From assembly GCA_910587505.1 (NCBI GenBank), contig CAJULD010000054.1, positions 1 to 17,650 of the forward strand: a stretch of DNA of 17,650 nt. The letters run 5' to 3'. Shown here in pieces: positions 1-6,461 of the stretch. The notes beneath the pieces are model-generated. The model had not been told where the DNA came from. It worked only from the letters and a program-made list of their open reading frames with translations, and ran no database searches. This stretch comes from an uncultured Oscillospiraceae bacterium (lineage in GTDB: Bacteria > Bacillota > Clostridia > Oscillospirales > Oscillospiraceae). The first letter of the stretch is position 1; every line of letters starts with the position of its first letter. The position numbers and the translations under genes were made by a program.

Positions 1-32
1 TGGCTATCTGTCAAAATGTGATTCTGCATAAT

Positions 33-86
33 GAAAACCTCCCATCAAGTTATGGACTTTACCATTTTACTTGATTAGAGGTTTTC
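33..86. repeat. Imperfect inverted repeat near left edge
   Basis: The arm GAAAACCTC-cc-ATCAAGT (33-50) is matched by ACTTGAT-ta-GAGGTTTTC (69-86), giving 9 bp and 7 bp of perfect pairing separated by a 2x2 mismatch, around an 18-nt loop. It has no strong T-run directly after either arm, so it is not a clean terminator. It could be an insertion-sequence end or a transcript-end hairpin. No gene is seen between 87 and 327. Confidence 0.6.
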
Positions 87-265
87 TGTAAAATTGCTTT
101 GCTATAATTTCTTTTTTCTGTTCGGCGTACTCCCCTCCCGCCAATCGGTCAATTCCTCCAGGGACAGCTCACCAGCAAGGCAGCTGTCTCTTTTCTGCAC
201 CGACTCATACTGCCATCGCCAGTGATAAAATGTAATTTTGTGGCGGAGGAGCAGAAAAAAAGACA

Positions 266-304
266 GACTCCCAACAGGGCACAAAAGAGCCCTGAAAGGG
301 AGTC
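266..304. repeat. Two-part hairpin upstream of the IstA remnant
   Basis: GACTCCC (266-272) pairs with GGGAGTC (298-304), and inside it AGGGC (276-280) pairs with GCCCT (289-293) around an A-rich loop. The outer and inner stems are separated by small unpaired internal loops. It lies just before the transposase remnant. Its role is unknown, and no T-run follows, so a terminator call is weak. Confidence 0.4.
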
Positions 305-327
305 AGAAAATGAAAGGAGCACAGTGG

Positions 328-510
328 ATGGATATCCGAAGCAACAGGCAGATCGTGGATAAGTGTCTGGAGGAAGCGCCGTATTCGGCGCTTCGGATTC
401 TGAAGAAGCTGCGGGAGATGGGGTTTGACGGGGGCTACAGCATCGTCAGGGCGTATGTGAGCAGCCGGAAGATGGACCTGAATGAGAAAGCGACGGTACG
501 GTTTGAGACT
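328..510 (+). pseudogene. IS21-family IstA transposase remnant
   Basis: The reading frame here gives about 61 residues resembling the stretch of IS21-type IstA between the N-terminal helix-turn-helix and the DDE catalytic core. Signature pieces are CLEEAPYSALRILKKLREMG, GGYSIVRAYV and LNEKATVRFET. In intact IstA the last piece is followed by a PGxQAQVDWG-like segment; here the similarity stops at RFET and unrelated residues run to a stop at 570. The N-terminal DNA-binding region and the whole catalytic core are missing, and no istB ATPase follows. An upstream ATG at 238 or 310 could start translation, but the product would be a 28-110 residue fragment. I read it as a dead transposon remnant. 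The family call rests on remembered motifs. Confidence 0.6.
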
Positions 511-567
511 TTGTATGGTTTTCTCACCAACAGCTGCCCTCATTGGAAGAAACTTGTTTCCCTCTTT

Positions 568-620
568 TAACACAATCTAACGCAGCTTAACGCAAGTTTT
601 ATTTGTGTTAAATTGTGTTA
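568..620. promoter_or_regulatory. Cluster of five 10-bp-phased TAACRCA half-sites
   Basis: TAACACA at 568, TAACGCA at 578 and TAACGCA at 588 are direct copies exactly 10 bp apart. Two inverted copies (TGTGTTA at 604-610 and 614-620) are also 10 bp apart. The outermost copies form a 9-bp perfect palindrome, TAACACAAT (568-576) against ATTGTGTTA (612-620). Helical-turn phasing suggests binding by a multimeric DNA-binding protein, either an operator or transposon terminal binding sites beside the IS21 remnant. Reading it as a simple hairpin is also possible. Confidence 0.4.
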
Positions 621-634
621 GGACCTCACATTTC

Positions 635-1600
635 TCAGCGTATAAGCCTATATTTAGCGTATCGTCCTTTATGGACTGGTGCTAATGCTCCTTGATCCAC
701 CAGCGCTTTTAACAGGCCCTACGCCTTAGACTCTTTGACGTGGAGTAAATTTACGACATCTGCCCTCGAAATATAATCCCTGCTTCGCCAACCGGGCATC
801 CGGCTTGCTTCGGGGAATAAAGAGCGACACCGCCATAGAGGTGGTATGGGAGTAATCCGGGAATCCCCTGCCACAAATCAAGGACCCCTCAAATATCCGA
901 TCAATTCTCCGCCCTGTTTTCTCTGCCAGGCCCACCCGTTTCAGCGCATCAGCCAGAAGTTGATTCCTGCCATGGGGTTCCGCAGTCAGCAGGTTCCGAA
1001 CCGTAACCCCCTCAATCAATCCGCCAGGGTTTGCAATCGTAAGCCCATCCTCTGTAACCGCAGCGCGAACACGTCCCATTATCTGGCACAAATCTTTTAA
1101 GACTCAGCACTCTGCCTGTCATCAAGAGTCCCGCCACTGTAGGATATACTACGCCATTCTGCTCCCTGGTAAATCCAGGGGCCTTCAGCAGTTCGCCGTC
1201 CGACAGCTCCAAAAGCGCCTTGCCGCCATCATAGGACAAAACAATCGTTCGGAGCCGTTCGATCTCCAACGGATCAATATCCGTAAGCGAACCGTCAATC
1301 ACTATCATTGACGAGTAATCCAAAAGGCGTAAGTCAGACAATCGTGTTGCGGTCTCTGTGGGATACATGGGAACATTTTCCGGCGTATTATCGCTGTTCA
1401 TTCGCCTGCGCAGCATCTTCCCGGATCGTGTCGCGGCAATACCGCCGCAGGACTTTGGCACGGATATTTTCAGCACCGGATATTCTTCCTCAATAATCTC
1501 CGTCCGGGCCGATATGGGTGGACCTGTGTTACCCGCAATATGCGCGCTCAGTGTGATTGGATTGGCGTGATCCTTTATATTATCCGGCCACAGCTCATCC
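635..1600 (-). pseudogene. Degraded COG2865-type ATP-binding regulator (AlbA_2/Schlafen-like family)
   Basis: Pieces of one protein appear in order in three minus-strand frames. From about 1600 to 1090: an N-terminal part without a start, including VLKISVPKS, RSGKMLRRR, VPMYPTETATRLSDLRLLDY, KALLELSDGELLKA and PTVAGLLMTGR. From 1091 to about 790 in another frame: TIANPGG, NQLLADALKRVGLAEKTGRR-IDRIFEG and FPDYS, the GHKL-like C-terminal region. From about 717 to 635 in a third frame: a wHTH-like end, LVDQGALAPVHKGRYAKYR. The first and second pieces join at about 1070-1090 with an apparent loss of roughly 90 residues, and the AlbA_2 start is absent. The homologous part begins within about 20 nt of the csm6 stop codon, so the 5' end was probably lost when the cas locus arrived or rearranged. 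It is very unlikely to make a working protein. Confidence 0.7.
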
Positions 1601-1607
1601 TGTCCTG

Positions 1608-2930
1608 TTATAACGCGGCCTCAATCTTCCGGTTCATCACATCATAAGCGCCCCAGTCCACCGTCAGTCTTGCCGATACATTTCCACCGCTGTCCTGGTT
1701 CAACGCCTGGACGGCGGTTTTTAACAATTTTACGATCTCCTGACTGGAAACAACGCCCCTGTCCTTCAGCCATCTTTCATCTACACGAGTGATGGTGTGA
1801 GCTGCCGTGTTACGCACTTTTTCCTCAATTTCCCGCAGCTGGAGAAGCGGCGCTGCCCAGGTATACGCGGAACACTTTTTCTCAAGGATCGTGGCGTAAT
1901 GGCCGGATATCAGGAATGTCCCATCCAGGCTCCGCCCCGGCGGCTCCAACAATGCCAGCATTTCCTGTCCCTGCACATCCTTTGCCAGCCAGCTGCGGCA
2001 AAAGCGCCCCCTGCTGTCACAACAGGAGGACAGCGGATACCCCGCCTTCTCCTCCGCGGCCAGCCTGAGCAGCTCGAACAGCCCCGGCGTCAGTCCCCGC
2101 AGGAAGTCCGCCAAGTCGCCCCGCCGCTGCTTCATTTGCAGCCAGAGCAGATATTCCGCCAGCTCAATGCGCCTCTGGCTGCTGCCCAGCAGGCCCAGTT
2201 CCCCCTTGACCTCCGGCTTGATGGATCGCCAGTTAAGCTCCACCCGGGCCCTGGCCGCCTCCAGCAGGGCCATCGCCCCGGGGCTCAGCAGAGCGCGGAT
2301 CGGCTCGGCCACCGCCAGGGCCGCCGCATAGTCGTAGGCACGCAGATGGGCGGAAATATTTCCCTTTTGCAGCTGAGCGTTCAGATTCTCGTACTGCCCC
2401 TCCCGGCAGCGGTCGATGTGATCCTCGTTGTCCAGATCGCACTCCCAGTATAGATCCACATCGTACTCCATATGGGGCTCCAGCCGGGGATTCTGCGCCT
2501 TGACTGGCGTGGCGGTCTGGACCGGGAGCACCGGGAAAGGCAGAAACGCCGCCAGCAGATACAGCGCGCTTTTCATGGCCGGTGTCCCCGAAGCAATATT
2601 CAGGATCAGCCGGTGTTCCGGAAACCGGCTGTGCAGCGAGAACAGCAGCGGTCGGAACTCTTGAAAGAAGAAGTCGTAGACCTGGACTTCCGACAGCTCC
2701 GGCCGTTCCTCCACCAGAATTTCCGGAGAAAAACCTTCATGCGCAGCCAGACGGCGGAGGCTGTCACAGTAGCGGTCGTCCCGGTGATGGCGCTCCACCA
2801 TTTCCTTGGAGAGATAGAGCATCACACAGTCCGGTTTGTACTTCCGGCAGATATGGAGCATGGAGCCGTCTCTCTCGTTGGCAATGGGATCCGTTCCACC
2901 GATGGGAGAAAACAGGATATATTTACACAT
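1608..2930 (-). CDS. csm6: Csm6-type CARF-HEPN ribonuclease
   Basis: A 440-residue protein of typical Csm6 length. The N-terminal half looks like a CARF ligand-binding fold: an opening strand KYILFSPIGGTDP (about 3-15) and the SGTPAMKSALYLL loop-helix (114-126), where family members bind cyclic oligoadenylate. The C-terminal half carries a HEPN RNase motif R-x4-H at Arg373-His378 (RNTAAH). In type III systems Csm6 is a stand-alone RNase that degrades RNA non-specifically once Cas10 makes the second messenger. The ATG at 2930 is supported by AGAGGGGG about 11 nt upstream. It is the last gene of the csm operon but is separated from csm5 by the CRISPR array, and its leader begins directly after the last decayed repeat. 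It is GC-richer by eye than cas10. The ring size of its activator cannot be read from sequence. Confidence 0.9.
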   Translation of the reverse strand: MCKYILFSPIGGTDPIANERDGSMLHICRKYKPDCVMLYLSKEMVERHHRDDRYCDSLRRLAAHEGFSPEILVEERPELSEVQVYDFFFQEFRPLLFSLHSRFPEHRLILNIASGTPAMKSALYLLAAFLPFPVLPVQTATPVKAQNPRLEPHMEYDVDLYWECDLDNEDHIDRCREGQYENLNAQLQKGNISAHLRAYDYAAALAVAEPIRALLSPGAMALLEAARARVELNWRSIKPEVKGELGLLGSSQRRIELAEYLLWLQMKQRRGDLADFLRGLTPGLFELLRLAAEEKAGYPLSSCCDSRGRFCRSWLAKDVQGQEMLALLEPPGRSLDGTFLISGHYATILEKKCSAYTWAAPLLQLREIEEKVRNTAAHTITRVDERWLKDRGVVSSQEIVKLLKTAVQALNQDSGGNVSARLTVDWGAYDVMNRKIEAAL

Positions 2931-2957
2931 CCGCCAAGACCCCCTCTGAGTAGTCTG

Positions 2958-3191
2958 AAATTCGTCCCCTTACGGAGAAATGATTTGTTTTTCTGTAATG
3001 TGAACACCAATGGTAACGCAAACAAACTGTCGTCCCCTTACGGGGAAATACGAATCTCAATTGTGAGCGTATGGCAGAAGCCAACAACGACACCGTTTCC
3101 GTCCCCTTACGGGGAAATATGAATCAGCGCAAGGCTTGACAGATTGACAACGACAAAAGAGTTTCCGTCCCCTTACGGGGTAATATGGATT
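2958..3191 (-). CRISPR. Short type III-A CRISPR array, 4 repeats and 3 spacers, decaying
   Basis: Four copies of a unit with core GTCCCCTTACGGGG start at 2964, 3032, 3101 and 3167 (periods 68, 69, 66). Repeats are about 31 nt (2958-2988, 3026-3056, 3095-3125, 3161-3191); spacers are 37, 38 and 35 nt. On the minus strand the two best repeats end in GGGGACGGAAAC, whose last eight bases are the classic Csm crRNA 5' handle. The CCCC-GTAA-GGGG part forms the processing hairpin. The copies nearest csm5 keep the exact handle, while the two nearest csm6 have ACGACAGT and ACGAATTT instead; the last also has one stem base changed (CTCC). Decay at one end fits a leader on the csm5 side and a degenerate terminal repeat by csm6. 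Confidence 0.88.
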
Positions 3192-3345
3192 TCATTCCTG
3201 CGCTCAATTAAAAAATCATCTATTTGCCAATTCATGCGAATCTTTCGACCTATACCGATTCTTTCTGTACGACATTTCTCAGTTTTCCCTTCTTTTGCGC
3301 CGCAGCATGAGTCCCAGGGGCCAATCGCTCCCAGCAATGATTCTA
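3192..3345 (-). promoter_or_regulatory. Putative CRISPR leader between csm5 and the array
   Basis: 154 nt of A+T-richer sequence without a credible gene lies between the csm5 stop and the best-preserved repeat, where a leader should be when the array is read on the minus strand. I found no convincing -35/-10 pair, so the array may be transcribed by read-through from the cas operon. Confidence 0.4.
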
Positions 3346-4449
3346 TCACGGTACCTCCGCAATTGCAACACTACAGGCCCCCATCTCGTAAAGCCGCTTT
3401 TGATACTGCGTGCATTTCAGCATATGGGGCGATGCCCCTTTCTGCCTGTCCAGACGGTGCCTGTGCTGATCCCGCACGCGAAAGGGCAGGGTCGAGTCAA
3501 TGATCTTGCTGACCGTCTCCACGCCGCCCCGCCCCAGCAGCGGGTAGGCAAAGGTCTTCGTGGCATAGCCGCAGCCGCCGCCCAAATATACCGTTCCATC
3601 TCCTCTGATGTCCCCAGCAGGAAACGCTGCGCGAAAGCACTGCTCATATACTGTCCTGCATCGCTCCGCCGCACGCAGCAGCCGCTCTGCCGGACAGGGA
3701 AAATTCTCTGTCAGCGTCAGGCTGAAAGAAATTTCCACCCCGGGGCGAAGGCATTCCCGTAAAATGGGCAGTCTCTTTTGCTGCCCCTCAGTGGTGACAT
3801 CGATTTTCTGGCAGAGGGTCAGGTCGGCGGCGGAGAGCGGCTGGCTGTCACTGATCCGCAGCCCGCTCATCATGTCGTTGACCTTATTGGCCGGAGGCAC
3901 ATCCGGACGGTTTAGCGTGTGCAGGAACCGCTGCTCCAGCCGGCCGGTCTCCCGGGCAAGCAGCCTTGGCCGGGACATACGCAGATCTGCCTGCCGGACT
4001 GCCTGCGCTTCGGCACTCAGTTTATTCCGATCATGAAGGATCAATGCACTCAACAGCACAGTGCGCAGCATCCCTTTCACGCTGCTGCCCGGAACATAGG
4101 GACAGCCGCAGGCATCCTTGGCAAAGGTCAGGATCTCCTTCTTCCCGCGATCCTCAAACACGGCGTCAGTGCTGTCCACCGAATACGCGATCCAGGGCGG
4201 GAGCCGTCCGGGCGTGATGACGCCCTTTTCCCGCAGCCATGCGGCAAAATCCCGCCCATCCCGGAGCAGATATTCTTCATAAGCACCGGTTAGATGCCGC
4301 CGCTCAAAGTCAGAGAACATTTTGACCATATCCGGTATGCAGACCAGCCTTTGAGCGGGTAGAAAGAGGTATTCTTTTTTCCCTATCTTTTCTCCGCTGC
4401 CCACAAAAACCGGGGCCTCTGTCCGTAAGGTCAATGTATAATTCCGCAT
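3346..4449 (-). CDS. csm5: Csm5, type III-A RAMP backbone/cap subunit
   Basis: A 367-residue Cas7-like RAMP protein. Recognisable parts are the first strand and loop (LTLRTEAPVFVGSGEKIGKK), the PGSSVKGMLRT segment that recurs in Csm3 and Csm5, a glycine-rich GGGCGYATKT stretch, and the C-terminal RVRDQHRHRLDR and YEMGACSV segments. Csm5 sits at the crRNA 3' end of the Csm complex and takes part in crRNA 3' maturation. The start is not certain: ATG at 4449 has GGAG 8 nt upstream; ATG at 4455 would overlap the csm4 stop as ATGA; ATG at 4467 is possible but overlaps more. It follows csm4 directly. The C-terminus reads through to a natural family end, so the gene looks intact. Confidence 0.9.
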   Translation of the reverse strand: MRNYTLTLRTEAPVFVGSGEKIGKKEYLFLPAQRLVCIPDMVKMFSDFERRHLTGAYEEYLLRDGRDFAAWLREKGVITPGRLPPWIAYSVDSTDAVFEDRGKKEILTFAKDACGCPYVPGSSVKGMLRTVLLSALILHDRNKLSAEAQAVRQADLRMSRPRLLARETGRLEQRFLHTLNRPDVPPANKVNDMMSGLRISDSQPLSAADLTLCQKIDVTTEGQQKRLPILRECLRPGVEISFSLTLTENFPCPAERLLRAAERCRTVYEQCFRAAFPAGDIRGDGTVYLGGGCGYATKTFAYPLLGRGGVETVSKIIDSTLPFRVRDQHRHRLDRQKGASPHMLKCTQYQKRLYEMGACSVAIAEVP

Positions 4450-4451
4450 CT

Positions 4452-5390
4452 TCATATCTCCATCCACAGCGCGGCGGCATAACGATACACCGGGTGTGCG
4501 CCGCCCCCGCCCACATCAAACAGATTGCCGCTGAACCGCCTTATAAAGCAGGAACCGGCGCGGAATGAGTAAAAATCCCGTTTCCGCCGCAATTCCGGCG
4601 CATAGTCCGGCGAGGCAACGAAACCGGAGCGTTTGAGCAGCAGATACTGCGCACCTTTCAGTACATCATCCAGCTCATCCGGCTCCGCCATGCAGACCGA
4701 CAGTGCCATGCAAGTACCTTTGGGATCATGCATACGCCGCAGCATCTCCTCCGGCACGGATGCCTGCTCCACACTGAACCGGCCCAGGCCCGCGCTGCGC
4801 TTTCCGCCAATACCGCTGAAAGACAGGCCGTGCAGCAGTTTCTCAAATTGCTGCTGCACCCCATCCTCTGCAAAACCGGCGATCAGATACAACCCATTTC
4901 CGGGTCGGAACTGATAGATCCCCACCTGGTAGGGCAGCATATCGCCGCTGTCCAGCTTCTCCGGCGCGCGGGATGCAGCCATTGTACGCATTGTGAAACT
5001 GCCCAGTCCCTGGAATTGCTCTGCGGCCCTGACCGGATCCAGTTTTCCCCGCAGATAGACGCTCCACTGAGAGGCCGGGATGTATGCCAGCTTTTTGAAG
5101 TTTTTTTTGACAGCAGAGTCCCCCTCCTGTTCCCTGGAAACCGGACAGAGCGGCCTGGGCAGGTAGAACTCCTCGCCTATAAAGGGAAACAGGTCGCTCA
5201 GCCGGAGCACATCCGCACGCACGGCGGCGGCAAGCTGCTCGACCTCTTCCCCTCCTCCACAGGCAGCAGCTTCATGGCACAGAGCCGAGAACAGAGTATC
5301 CGCGGGCAGTGTATTCATACCGTCCCAGAGACTGCCCGCCCCAAAATGCACCCCCGCAGAGAAGCAGAAACGATAAATGACAAACTGCAT
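4452..5390 (-). CDS. csm4: Csm4, type III-A Cas5-like subunit
   Basis: A 312-residue RAMP protein of expected Csm4 length. The N-terminus (VIYRFCFSAGVHFGAGSL, then TLPADTLFSALCHEA) matches the Csm4 opening, and the GIGGKRSAGLGRFSVE segment is the glycine-rich loop of RAMP folds. Csm4 binds the repeat-derived 5' handle of the crRNA and contacts Cas10, capping the base of the complex. The ATG at 5390 lies 1 nt after the csm3 stop, which suggests translational coupling; the csm5 start abuts the csm4 end. No frameshift or missing segment is seen. Assignment rests on motif memory plus its place between csm3 and csm5. Confidence 0.9.
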   Translation of the reverse strand: MQFVIYRFCFSAGVHFGAGSLWDGMNTLPADTLFSALCHEAAACGGGEEVEQLAAAVRADVLRLSDLFPFIGEEFYLPRPLCPVSREQEGDSAVKKNFKKLAYIPASQWSVYLRGKLDPVRAAEQFQGLGSFTMRTMAASRAPEKLDSGDMLPYQVGIYQFRPGNGLYLIAGFAEDGVQQQFEKLLHGLSFSGIGGKRSAGLGRFSVEQASVPEEMLRRMHDPKGTCMALSVCMAEPDELDDVLKGAQYLLLKRSGFVASPDYAPELRRKRDFYSFRAGSCFIRRFSGNLFDVGGGGAHPVYRYAAALWMEI

Positions 5391-5391
5391 C

Positions 5392-6057
5392 TCACACCTC
5401 GTCCAGCAGCGCCTGGCACTCCGTCAGGATCGCAGGCGGCAGCTCGCCCACCGCCACACACAGCTTCAAATCAGAGAATTTCACCTTTCCATAGCCCCGG
5501 GAGCCGTGTCCGCCCAGGTAGTCATACTCCAGCAGGCGCATCCCTTCCGCCAGCAGGGCAATGTCCTCCGCCATTTCCTCTTCATTCGACGCATCATAGA
5601 GGATATTCACATTGAATCTGCATCCCCGAATCACCCGTTCGATCTGACGTGGATTGGCAACTGCCGTCAATCGGTTGATCGCGTTCTCAAACTTGACCTC
5701 TGTGGCAGTATGCAGTCCGATCTCCCGCAGCTCCTCCACACTGGCATCCGGCAAAATCATGTCCCGGAACAGCAGGCGGCTGCGCTTGACCCGGTTCTTC
5801 TTTGCGCTGCCGAACAACCGCAGGATACGCGGGTCGTCATCGTCCGCCGGTACCAACGGATTCTCATTGTATCGCAGGGCGAGAAGCGTACGCAGCTTCC
5901 CCTTCAGACTGCTGCCCGGGATCATGGGCCGGTCACTGAGCGTGTCGCGGATAACAGGCGAATCCACCGCCCCGATGGCAGCAAAAGCCGAGGAACCGCC
6001 AATGTGCATCCCTGTCAGGATCTCCAGTGTCCCTGTGATTTCCAATTTACTGTACAT
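5392..6057 (-). CDS. csm3: Csm3, target-RNA-cleaving Cas7 backbone subunit
   Basis: A 221-residue protein of typical Csm3 size. Asp32 in IGAVDSPVIRD is the residue family members use to cut target RNA at 6-nt steps. PGSSLKGKLRTLL and the glycine-rich GGHGSRGYGKVKF near the C-terminus are standard Csm3 features. Several copies line the crRNA to form the backbone filament. The open frame extends 40 codons upstream to 6177, but I place the start at ATG 6057 because GGGAGGGC lies just before it, the csm2 stop is at 6072, and family N-termini begin at this strand (YSKLEITGTLEI). The longer form would run inside csm2. Confidence 0.94.
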   Translation of the reverse strand: MYSKLEITGTLEILTGMHIGGSSAFAAIGAVDSPVIRDTLSDRPMIPGSSLKGKLRTLLALRYNENPLVPADDDDPRILRLFGSAKKNRVKRSRLLFRDMILPDASVEELREIGLHTATEVKFENAINRLTAVANPRQIERVIRGCRFNVNILYDASNEEEMAEDIALLAEGMRLLEYDYLGGHGSRGYGKVKFSDLKLCVAVGELPPAILTECQALLDEV

Positions 6058-6071
6058 GACTTGCCCTCCCA

Positions 6072-6461
6072 TCAGTTCTCTCTGCCGCCGTAATACTTGT
6101 GGTAAGCCGTCAGCGCCTCCATGTAGTCGCAGAACAGCAACAGCTTTTGACGATCCGCCCCGATCTCCGACACACACGAAAGCAGCTCTGCACGTTCGAC
6201 AAAGTCCCTGACCTTTGGTTCCCGGCCCGCTTCATACGCAATACGCATTTTCAGGTATTGGACACGGCTCTGCATATCCGGACTCAATTCCTTCCCCCGG
6301 CTATGCTGCGCGTCAGTCTTTAATCCCGCCGCCATAGCCAGCAGGTTGCGGAGTTTGGAGGTCGTCAACGATATTGTCAGCTTCCCATTCTTGTCCGGCC
6401 TTGCCATACTCTTTATGACTCTTTCTGCCTCATCGACATAATTCTGCTGGTTAATTTTCAT
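6072..6461 (-). CDS. csm2: Csm2, small subunit of the Csm complex
   Basis: A 129-residue, mostly helical and charged protein matching Csm2 (Cas11 of type III-A). Family-like segments are NYVDEAERVIKSM, LTTSKLRNLLAMAAG, YLKMRIAYEAGRE and the C-terminal FCDYMEALTAYHKYYGG. Csm2 copies form the inner filament beside Csm3 and help bind the crRNA-target duplex. The start ATG overlaps the cas10 stop by 4 nt (ATGA), a coupling arrangement, and csm3 begins 14 nt after its stop. Nothing is missing relative to the family. Confidence 0.93.
   Translation of the reverse strand: MKINQQNYVDEAERVIKSMARPDKNGKLTISLTTSKLRNLLAMAAGLKTDAQHSRGKELSPDMQSRVQYLKMRIAYEAGREPKVRDFVERAELLSCVSEIGADRQKLLLFCDYMEALTAYHKYYGGREN

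Noticed and set aside
102..284. 60-codon minus-strand open frame at the left edge
   Set aside because: No recognised motif and no clear ribosome site; could be a fragment of a mobile-element gene but I cannot support it.
3032..3191. Plus-strand orientation of the CRISPR array
   Set aside because: Only the minus-strand reading gives the type III-A 3' end GGGGACGGAAAC, and decay of the far repeats fits a leader on the csm5 side.
4728..5615. 295-codon plus-strand open frame across csm4 and csm3
   Set aside because: It runs antisense to two well-recognised Csm genes and crosses their junction, with no family resemblance.
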